A DNA stretch of 64,000 nt from CAYJHC01 sp964369805. Lineage in GTDB: Bacteria; Bacillota; Clostridia; Peptostreptococcales; Anaerovoracaceae. Position 1 is the stretch's first letter. The number at the start of each line of letters is the position of its first letter. The notes below the pieces were generated by a model, which was not told where the DNA came from, searched no databases, and was given only the letters and a program-made list of their open reading frames with translations. Positions 54,352 to 61,272 of this stretch are shown piece by piece. Where the stretch lies: the NCBI GenBank assembly GCA_964369805.1, contig CAYJFM010000003.1, positions 1 to 64,000 on the forward strand, in the 5' to 3' direction. The translations under genes were made by a program, and so were the position numbers.

Positions 54352-56571
54352 ATCAAAAGTAAAAATTTGAGAATATTAAAAAATGCAGGATATAATGTAC
54401 CTTCTTTTATAACTGTAACATCAGCAGAACAGATTTGTTTTGATGAACTGAAAGGGGATAGCTTTGCGGTTAGAAGTTCTTTTTCTTGCGAGGATGGGGA
54501 AAGGCAATCTTTTGCTGGGCAATTTGATACTTTTTTACAGGTTCCAAAGGATTCTTTGAATGAGGCCACTAGAAAAGTATTAGCTAGTGTTAATAAGGCT
54601 GAAGATTATGCAGAGTTTCATGGCCTTACCTTGGAAGGTACCATGGAAGTAATAATTCAAGAAATGGTGGAAGCGGAGTTGTCTGCTGTACTTTTTACAG
54701 GGAACCCACAGGGTCTATTAAATGAGGGAGTGCTAACTATAGGGAAAGGCCTGGGTACTGGAATTGTAAGTGATCAAGTGCCAACTAGGACATATTACTA
54801 TAATTTAAGTGATGGAAATTACTATTATGAAAGCCAAGAGGGAGCACCTAGCTTATCAGAGGAAATGGTAAGGGAAATCTTCATCACAGGAGAAAAAATA
54901 CAAAATCAATTTGGAATGCACATGGACATTGAACTTAGCATTGCAAATGGAAAAGTATATATTCTTCAGGCAAGACCAGTAACAGGAATTGAGGAGGGAG
55001 AAGACATTGTGCTGGATAACAGCAATATTTCAGAAAGCTACCCTGGAATTTCACTTCCTGCAACTCAGAGCTTTGCAAAGGAAGTGTATTATCATGCGTT
55101 TAAAAGTTGCGTTGAAATACTAGCTGGCAAAGGAAGAATACTAAGTCAGCTTGAGCATACTTTCAAAAACATGGTGTCACAGGCCAACGGGCGAATGTAC
55201 TATCAAATTAGCAATTGGTATTCACTGCTTAAAGTCCTACCTTTTTCTAAAAAAATAATTCCAATGTGGCAGGAGATGCTAGGAGTTTCAGAGAAGACAG
55301 TTGTTTTAGAAGATAGCGTTAAACCTACCTTATCTGCAAAAATAAAAATATTTTGTACATTTACTCTCTTAATGGTCACAACCCCTAAAAAAATGAAGTA
55401 CTTAAATGATTTTTTCCTTGAGACTTTCCCTAAATATAAAGAAAAGCTAGAACACTCTGAAAAAAATGAAGATCTCATTACTTTATATAAAGAGGCTAGA
55501 GATGATATAGGTGCAAAATGGGGAATTACTTTGATAAATGATATGTATGCTTTTATATATACTTCTTTAGCAAAGAGAAAGCAGGGAGCAAAGATTGGAG
55601 ATATACAGAGAATAGAAAGCCTTAAACCAGTTATGGCATTAGAAGAGTTGGCTATTTCATTTAAGGAGTTCGGGATAGATAGTGATGAGTATAAAAAAGC
55701 AGAGAAAAAATATTTAATGGAATTTGGAGACAGATGCTTTGAGGAGTTAAAACTTGAAACACACACAATGAACACCCATCCAGAAGTGCTAAAAGAATAT
55801 ATAATGAACTATGAGCTTAGTGATGAAAAAATAGGGTTAAACCCTCATATAGATGAAGGCGAAGGGAAAAAGGATTCATATTTTGTAAGAAAAGCCAAAC
55901 TTGGAATTTACAATAGAGAGCTTTCTAGAATGAATAGGACTAGACTATTTGGATTTGTTAGAGAAATACTAAGAAAAGTTGGAAAAAACCTAGTTGAAGA
56001 AAAAATAATTAAGGAAGTTGATGATGTTTTTTGGTTGTATATAGAAGAACTAGAGGGTGTCTGCAGATCAAAAAAGAGTTTAGCGGGCTTAATAGAAGAT
56101 AGAAAAGAAGAGTTTAAGTCATATAAAAGACTGCCAGCATATAGCCGATTAATATTTAGAAATAAGATAAAAAATAAGATATTTCAAGATATAAGTGTGG
56201 GAAAGATTCAATTAAAAGAGGGAAAGCTAAAGGGAACCCCTTCATCATCAGGCATTGTGAGGGGAGAAGCCTTGCTTGTTACAGAACCTTCTTTAGAGAT
56301 GGACTCTAGAGGGAAAATCCTTATTGCTGATATAACTGATCCTGGATGGGTATTTTTAATCAAAAATGCCAAGGGAATTGTAGCACAAAGAGGGTCTATA
56401 CTGTCTCATACAGCCATCATTACAAGAGAACTGAAGAAACCATCAGTAGTTGGTGTTTCAGGGGCACTATCTTACATAAAATCAGGAGATTATTTAGAAA
56501 TCAATGGGGATACAGGGATAATTGAAATAATTAACCCAGCAGGAGAGGTCGATGAAGGTAGTAAGGTTTAA
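54352..56571 (+). CDS. PEP synthase/rifampin phosphotransferase-like enzyme
   Basis: This protein of about 739 residues has an N-terminal pyruvate-phosphate-dikinase-type ATP-binding domain (FAVRSSFSCEDG, QARPVTGIEEG near residue 210), a long middle region and a C-terminal phosphohistidine swivel domain (GSILSHTAIITREL, H686). It ends there without the PEP-binding barrel, so the architecture matches rifampin phosphotransferase-like kinases rather than PEP synthase. No ATG, GTG or TTG lies at normal distance from GGAGG (54341-54345); ATC at 54352 does, and homology (KSKNLRILKNAGYNVP) begins there. The first usual start would be TTG 54367. Confidence 0.82.
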   Translation: MKSKNLRILKNAGYNVPSFITVTSAEQICFDELKGDSFAVRSSFSCEDGERQSFAGQFDTFLQVPKDSLNEATRKVLASVNKAEDYAEFHGLTLEGTMEVIIQEMVEAELSAVLFTGNPQGLLNEGVLTIGKGLGTGIVSDQVPTRTYYYNLSDGNYYYESQEGAPSLSEEMVREIFITGEKIQNQFGMHMDIELSIANGKVYILQARPVTGIEEGEDIVLDNSNISESYPGISLPATQSFAKEVYYHAFKSCVEILAGKGRILSQLEHTFKNMVSQANGRMYYQISNWYSLLKVLPFSKKIIPMWQEMLGVSEKTVVLEDSVKPTLSAKIKIFCTFTLLMVTTPKKMKYLNDFFLETFPKYKEKLEHSEKNEDLITLYKEARDDIGAKWGITLINDMYAFIYTSLAKRKQGAKIGDIQRIESLKPVMALEELAISFKEFGIDSDEYKKAEKKYLMEFGDRCFEELKLETHTMNTHPEVLKEYIMNYELSDEKIGLNPHIDEGEGKKDSYFVRKAKLGIYNRELSRMNRTRLFGFVREILRKVGKNLVEEKIIKEVDDVFWLYIEELEGVCRSKKSLAGLIEDRKEEFKSYKRLPAYSRLIFRNKIKNKIFQDISVGKIQLKEGKLKGTPSSSGIVRGEALLVTEPSLEMDSRGKILIADITDPGWVFLIKNAKGIVAQRGSILSHTAIITRELKKPSVVGVSGALSYIKSGDYLEINGDTGIIEIINPAGEVDEGSKV

Positions 56572-57622
56572 TAAGGAAGACAGGCTTTTTGTAAATAAGT
56601 TTTTATTGTTGCCAGAGAATATATATATAAAAGATGAACTGACAACTTCAAAAACAGAAGAGCTATCTATAATTAAGGGCACCCATGCACTTTCTTCTTA
56701 TTTTGAGATCCAAGGCTTTTTGGTACTTAATGAAGAGGGAAATGCTATTGCGCGATGTATAATTACTATTTATAAAAATAGTAAAGAAGCTTATATTGGA
56801 TACTTTGAGAGTGTTAATAATACAAGGGCTGCTTTAGCTCTTTTTGAAGAAACACATAAATACTGTAAAGAAAATAATATTAATAAAGTAATTGGGCCAG
56901 TAGATGCATCATTTTGGATTAGATACAGGATGAAAACAAGTGGTTTTGGCAAACCTTTTACTGGCGAACCATATAATAAAGATTACTATTTAAGCATGTT
57001 TCAAAAGGCAGGTTATAAAGTTGTGGAGGAGTTTATATCAAATAAATATAGTGTCATTGATGAAACCCATGAAAACAAGTTACTACAGAGAAGGTTGAGA
57101 GAGAGTCAGAAAAAGGGATATGAAATCAAAAATCCCAAGAAGGGTGAGCTGGATAAAGTACTTGAGGACTTATACGATTTATTAATTAAGCTATATAAGG
57201 ACTTTCCTATATTTAAAACAATTGATAAGGTTGAATTTTTGAATATGTTCTCAGGATTAAAGAGAATAGCAGATTTATCCATGATCCAATTAGCTTATTT
57301 TGAAGGAAAACTAGTTGCCTTTTCTGTAACACTGCCAAATTACGGTGAGCTGTTAAGTGGTAAAATGAATATTTGGAAGATGATAAAAGTACTGAAAAGA
57401 AAAAAGGTGGCAAAGGAATACATAGTGCTCTATCTTGGGGCTGATGATGACCACTTAGGGCTAGGTGCAGCATTAGTTGAAATAACAAAGGAAGAGTGCA
57501 AAAGAAGAAAGGCAACTTCTATAGGAGCGCTAATCAAAAAAGGTAAAGTCTCAGCAACATATTTTGATGAACTTATTGAGGAAACCTTAGAGTATGCATT
57601 GCTAGAATATAATCTATTATAA
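56552..57622 (+). CDS. GNAT-like acyltransferase family protein
   Basis: This 356-residue protein resembles large GNAT-fold proteins of the YghO/FemX-like kind: an N-terminal domain with GPVDASFWIRYRM near residue 118 and a C-terminal acetyltransferase-like half with a CoA-loop-like segment (DDDHLGLGAALVEITKEE). The substrate is unknown. It overlaps the preceding gene by 20 nt behind AGGAGAGG, so it is translationally coupled, and it ends the operon. Confidence 0.75.
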   Translation: MKVVRFNKEDRLFVNKFLLLPENIYIKDELTTSKTEELSIIKGTHALSSYFEIQGFLVLNEEGNAIARCIITIYKNSKEAYIGYFESVNNTRAALALFEETHKYCKENNINKVIGPVDASFWIRYRMKTSGFGKPFTGEPYNKDYYLSMFQKAGYKVVEEFISNKYSVIDETHENKLLQRRLRESQKKGYEIKNPKKGELDKVLEDLYDLLIKLYKDFPIFKTIDKVEFLNMFSGLKRIADLSMIQLAYFEGKLVAFSVTLPNYGELLSGKMNIWKMIKVLKRKKVAKEYIVLYLGADDDHLGLGAALVEITKEECKRRKATSIGALIKKGKVSATYFDELIEETLEYALLEYNLL

Positions 57623-57650
57623 CAAAGCATATCAAGTTAATAAAAATGTT

Positions 57651-57692
57651 AACCCCTATAAGCCATATGTTTTCTGGCTTATAGGGGTTTTT
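57651..57692. terminator. Bidirectional terminator between the lipid operon and proA
   Basis: A perfect 14-bp stem (AACCCCTATAAGCC with GGCTTATAGGGGTT) with an 11-nt loop has an A-tract before and a T-tract after, so it serves both convergent units. Confidence 0.95.
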
Positions 57693-57704
57693 ATCAAAGT
57701 AGCT

Positions 57705-58928
57705 TTAAACTAAATGCCCTTTTCCAAAGAGCTTATATTTGTAAGTTACCAGACCTGGAAGGCCTACTGGTCCTCTTGCATGAAGCTTCCCCGTACTTAT
57801 GCCAACCTCCGCTCCAAATCCATATCTAAAGCCATCGGCAAATCTTGTTGAGGCATTATGATATACCCCAGCAGAGTCAACAAGTGCCATAAAAATTTCG
57901 ACTGCGTCTTCGTTTTCAGAAACAATACAATCAGTGTGATGAGAACCATAGTAGTTAATATGCTCTATTGCCTCTTCCAAACCAGGAACTAGCTTGACAG
58001 CTAGAATCGTATCAGAGTATTCTGTAGAAAAATCAATGCTTGCTGAAGGCTCAATACCTAGAAAGTGAGATTCTTCTTCACCTGCAATAAAAGTAATTTT
58101 CCCCGCAGATTTTTGAGCAAGAATAGGTAAGAAAGTATCGGCAATATATTCGCTTACAAGTAAAGTCTCTGTGGTATTACAAGCTGATGGATACTGAGTT
58201 TTTCCATTAATAACTATAGAAGTAGCAAGCTCTATATCAGCTGTTTCATCTACATAAACATGGCAAATTCCATCGGCATGACCCATTACAGGAATTCTTG
58301 AATTATCCATAATATATTTAACGAAATCATTTGAACCTCTTGGAATTATTAAATCTATATCTCTGTCACATTCTAGTAATTGAGCGATCTCTTCACGTCC
58401 TTCAACTAAGTAGCAAAAATCCTCTGGCAGGCCTGCAGAAGTACCAGCTCGTTTAACTAAATCAAATAGGACCTTGTTAGTTTCAAGTGCTTCCCTTCCC
58501 CCTTTAAGAATTACGCTATTTCCACTTTTCATGCAAAGTGCAGATATTTGAACTAGAGCATCTGGCCTTGATTCAAATATAATACCAATTACACCAATTG
58601 GACAGCTTTCTTTTACTAATTGAAGGCCCTCTCTTATTTCGCTTTTTAAGGAAACTTGATTAAGTGGATCCTCAAGTTTAATAAGGTCATGAATCCCTGA
58701 TATACAGTCGTCTAATTTTCCTTGATCGAATTTAAGCCTGTTAAGAAGAGGTGTAGCTATATTTTCTTTCTTTGCTCGTTCAATATCATGTTTATTAGCA
58801 GCAAAAATTATAGCGCTACTTTCCTTTAATAAGGAAGCTAGAGTAAGTAGGGCGTTATTTCTAAGCTCTGCTGTAGTGGCCCCCATAATATAGCTGTTTT
58901 TCTTGATTTGTGCTGCAATTTCTTTCAT
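57705..58928 (-). CDS. proA: Glutamate-5-semialdehyde dehydrogenase
   Basis: ProA reduces gamma-glutamyl phosphate to glutamate semialdehyde in proline synthesis. The 407 residues contain GVIGIIFESRPDAL near residue 110, NSVILKGGREA near residue 135, and the catalytic Cys in YPSACNTTETLL. The partner kinase gene proB, usually adjacent, is not in the window. It follows the yprB-like gene by 12 nt on the same strand, behind AAAGGAG. Confidence 0.95.
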   Translation of the reverse strand: MKEIAAQIKKNSYIMGATTAELRNNALLTLASLLKESSAIIFAANKHDIERAKKENIATPLLNRLKFDQGKLDDCISGIHDLIKLEDPLNQVSLKSEIREGLQLVKESCPIGVIGIIFESRPDALVQISALCMKSGNSVILKGGREALETNKVLFDLVKRAGTSAGLPEDFCYLVEGREEIAQLLECDRDIDLIIPRGSNDFVKYIMDNSRIPVMGHADGICHVYVDETADIELATSIVINGKTQYPSACNTTETLLVSEYIADTFLPILAQKSAGKITFIAGEEESHFLGIEPSASIDFSTEYSDTILAVKLVPGLEEAIEHINYYGSHHTDCIVSENEDAVEIFMALVDSAGVYHNASTRFADGFRYGFGAEVGISTGKLHARGPVGLPGLVTYKYKLFGKGHLV

Positions 58929-58940
58929 AATAACTCCTTT

Positions 58941-59876
58941 CTATTTTGATAAAGTAAAGAGTAATAACTCTTTTGCTAATAAATTTATTTCTTTTTGAGA
59001 TAGGTCTAGTAATTTTTTCCCTTGATAAGTTATGTCTTTAGCAAAAATATTAAAAGTGCTTTTAAGTTCAGTACTGCTAATACTAAAGTCGAAAGCCACT
59101 GGATTATCTATGTCTGCATAACATATTGAGTTTCTATTCTTTTCCTTGCATTTGCTCTGAAAGCCTGTGAAGGAAATTGAATTTTTTACAACTTTTGGTT
59201 TTACTATTTCGTGTAGTCCATATTCTGTTTTAACAGGAAAACCCATTGCTGCCATAGCTGTATGTATATCTGTATTCTTTAAAATATTAAGTAGCCGGTA
59301 AAGATTAATCACGTCATCTCGGTTGTGAAGGAGTACCTTTTTGTAGGCATCAAAATCTCCAGATGCCACATAATCATAATATAGAAGCACACTTTCTGAA
59401 CCACTAATCTCGTCAGTTCTATGCTGCCAATAGCCCATATAATTTTCGAGAGTCTTCTGCTTAAGGTTTGGAAGCATAGACTTAAGGTCCGAATGGTAGC
59501 GAACTGGTTTATACAAATCAAAGCTATAGGATGGAAAATTAGCAAGGCTAATTAAATGCTTTTTGCACCTTTTCTTTAAGAAAGGAATATCGAAGCGGTC
59601 GCCATTGAAAGAAATTAGACCATCTAAGGGAGTAAGAAGCTCTAAAGATTTTAGTAAAATGAGAGGTTCTTCCTCAGGAGAGTCAGCTAAAATTTGAGTT
59701 AAAGTAAAGACTCCACCTTTTTCTGTCAATAAACCAATTAGTATTGCTTCACTTTTTTCTGGTGAAAGACCAGTGGTTTCAATGTCGAGAACACCAATAT
59801 TTAATCCAGCCATATAGCTACTATAGATGCTAGAGTTGTAAACAGGTAGGTCTATAATTTCTTGAAGTATTTGCAT
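58941..59876 (-). CDS. Ribonuclease H-like exonuclease domain protein, YprB family
   Basis: This 311-residue protein has a DEDD-type exonuclease fold: VLDIETTGLSP near residue 29 (first Asp and Glu), ISFNGDRFDIPFL near residue 88 and the final HNRDDVINLYRL near residue 184. It matches the YprB family; its nucleic acid substrate is not established. It starts 1 nt after the hydrolase stop and precedes proA, so the three probably share one transcript. Confidence 0.88.
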   Translation of the reverse strand: MQILQEIIDLPVYNSSIYSSYMAGLNIGVLDIETTGLSPEKSEAILIGLLTEKGGVFTLTQILADSPEEEPLILLKSLELLTPLDGLISFNGDRFDIPFLKKRCKKHLISLANFPSYSFDLYKPVRYHSDLKSMLPNLKQKTLENYMGYWQHRTDEISGSESVLLYYDYVASGDFDAYKKVLLHNRDDVINLYRLLNILKNTDIHTAMAAMGFPVKTEYGLHEIVKPKVVKNSISFTGFQSKCKEKNRNSICYADIDNPVAFDFSISSTELKSTFNIFAKDITYQGKKLLDLSQKEINLLAKELLLFTLSK

Positions 59877-59877
59877 T

Positions 59878-60765
59878 TTACCTCACCAGGAATTCTATGA
59901 TTGAAGTTCCTATAGTGCTGCAGCTTTCTTTACTATCCCAATGCACATTATGGCTTCCTCCTTCAATTTGCAAAGAAAGAATTTTTTCTTTAGTGAATTT
60001 AGAAATAAAGTGATCTCTACTTGCAGTATTAAAGAACAAATCATCATCTCCCCAGATTAGTAAGAGATCTTGACTAATGTTAGAAAGCCTATCATCGTTA
60101 TTAAATTGGAGAGCGTTACTAAATACGCCAGCCCAGGTTTCATATGGAAGAGACTTGGCATTATCATAAATAGCTTTAGCAAACTCTGAATCTTCATTAG
60201 TGGTCATAGCCCATAATTCTAGGAAAGGTTCTGGAAGAGTCTGGCTCTCTTTAAAAGAATGAATGCCTTCAAAGTTCATATCAGCAACTTCTAGGTACCC
60301 TCCTGTAACAAGCCAGTCTAAAAACAGGTTGTTTTTTAGGTTTGAGCCAGAGCCAATAAGTATTCCCTTATGAATTTTTTCAGGGGCTGTGATTAATAAT
60401 TCTTGAAGAATAAAGGAACCTAGAGAGTGGCCAATAACAGATAAATTTTCAATATTAAGTTTTTCTAAGAAATTAATAATATCTTCAGTAAAAACTTCAA
60501 CCTTATAGTCTACACCACCATTATTTGCTTTGGTAGAAGCACCGTGTCCACGTAGCTCAGGAACATAACACCTATAGCCTGCATTGGAGAGAATGGGCAC
60601 TAATTGAGCCCAAGAGTATCTGTTGTCAGTTGCACCATGAATTAAAAGTAAAGGAGTTCCATCCGTAGGTCCACTAGTCATATACGCCATTTTCACACCA
60701 TTATCCAGAACTATAAAATTTTCTTTCCAGTCAACGTTTACATCAAAATTATAAGCAATAGCCAT
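59878..60765 (-). CDS. Alpha/beta hydrolase
   Basis: This 295-residue cytosolic enzyme has the alpha/beta hydrolase signature: oxyanion-hole LIHGATDN near residue 43, nucleophile elbow GHSLGS near residue 112 (Ser), an acid in LIWGDDDLF near residue 235 and a C-terminal His (GGSHNVHWD). The substrate is unknown. It is the first gene of a minus-strand unit with yprB and proA, starting behind GGAGGTG. Confidence 0.9.
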   Translation of the reverse strand: MAIAYNFDVNVDWKENFIVLDNGVKMAYMTSGPTDGTPLLLIHGATDNRYSWAQLVPILSNAGYRCYVPELRGHGASTKANNGGVDYKVEVFTEDIINFLEKLNIENLSVIGHSLGSFILQELLITAPEKIHKGILIGSGSNLKNNLFLDWLVTGGYLEVADMNFEGIHSFKESQTLPEPFLELWAMTTNEDSEFAKAIYDNAKSLPYETWAGVFSNALQFNNDDRLSNISQDLLLIWGDDDLFFNTASRDHFISKFTKEKILSLQIEGGSHNVHWDSKESCSTIGTSIIEFLVR

Positions 60766-60815
60766 TTTAATACACCTCCATAATTATCTATATTACTATC
60801 ATTAATATATTACTA

Positions 60816-60844
60816 ATTATATCACTTGAAAATGATGGAAACAA
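60816..60844 (-). promoter_or_regulatory. Promoter of the hydrolase-yprB-proA unit
   Basis: On the minus strand TTGTTT (60844-60839) is 17 nt from TATAAT (60821-60816), which is preceded by TGa as an extended -10. Confidence 0.72.
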
Positions 60845-60856
60845 CAAAATATTATA

Positions 60857-60882
60857 TGGGGTATAGCTCAACGATTAGGCAA
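60857..60882 (+). other. tRNA-like 5' fragment
   Basis: TGGGGTATAGCTCAACGATT and the following AGGCAA resemble the acceptor strand and D arm of a tRNA such as tRNA-Gln or tRNA-Trp. No matching anticodon arm, T arm or acceptor 3' strand follows, so it is at best a tRNA remnant. The rest of 60883-61008 is AT-rich with nothing I recognise. Confidence 0.3.
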
Positions 60883-61008
60883 TAGATAAACACTGACTAT
60901 AGAAAGTTTTAAATTAGAAAATAAAACTTCGCTTTAATGGCACTCATAGTTTTATGATTCATGTGTGAAAAAACATAGAAAATAGTATAAAAGTACATAA
61001 TAAATTGA

Positions 61009-61037
61009 TTGACATTGAAAAAAATTACTTATATAAT
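61009..61037 (+). promoter_or_regulatory. Promoter of the cobalamin-type riboswitch and surface protein gene
   Basis: Perfect TTGACA (61009-61014) and perfect TATAAT (61032-61037) are 17 nt apart, the best promoter match in the window. Confidence 0.9.
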
Positions 61038-61055
61038 GACCAAAGAACTAAATAA

Positions 61056-61163
61056 TTCAATGATTCTACAGGACGTACATGTAAACGTGTTTTGTAGGTG
61101 GGAAATTGGGAGAGTGTCCCAAGCAGACCATGCTACCGTATAGCCGGAGTGCCACACATTGAA
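61056..61163 (+). ncRNA. Cobalamin-type riboswitch aptamer
   Basis: P1 is TTCAATG (61056-61062) with CATTGAA (61157-61163). Inside it are GTGGGAAATTGGG, a hairpin TTGGG/CCCAA, GCAGACCATGCTACCGT and AGCCGGAGTGCCAC, which follow the order of the cobalamin riboswitch core (GGGAA, the hairpin arm, GCAGxCC-GCxACxGT, xGGAxxxCC). It is a compact variant. Downstream are a paired element at 61171-61205 and a terminator, as expected for an expression platform. B12 or a related corrinoid is the likely ligand. Confidence 0.75.
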
Positions 61164-61170
61164 TATGATA

Positions 61171-61205
61171 ACCTAGGATCCTCAGGCTACAGGAGAATAG
61201 GTAGT
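61171..61205 (+). promoter_or_regulatory. Hairpin of the riboswitch expression platform
   Basis: ACCTA (61171-61175) pairs with TAGGT and TCCT (61179-61182) pairs with AGGA, leaving a symmetric GGA/GAA internal loop that could form tandem G-A pairs. It lies between the aptamer and the terminator and may act as the anti-sequestering or tertiary-contact element. Confidence 0.45.
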
Positions 61206-61209
61206 TTAA

Positions 61210-61241
61210 GCACATTTTGGTAGTCAAAGTGTGTATTTTTT
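61210..61241 (+). terminator. Terminator of the cobalamin-type riboswitch
   Basis: GCACA-TTT pairs with AAA-g-TGTGT with one bulged G around the loop, followed by ATTTTTT. It lies 32 nt before the surface protein start. Confidence 0.65.
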
Positions 61242-61272
61242 ATGTTTAGAATACTAGCCAAAGGAGGAGATT

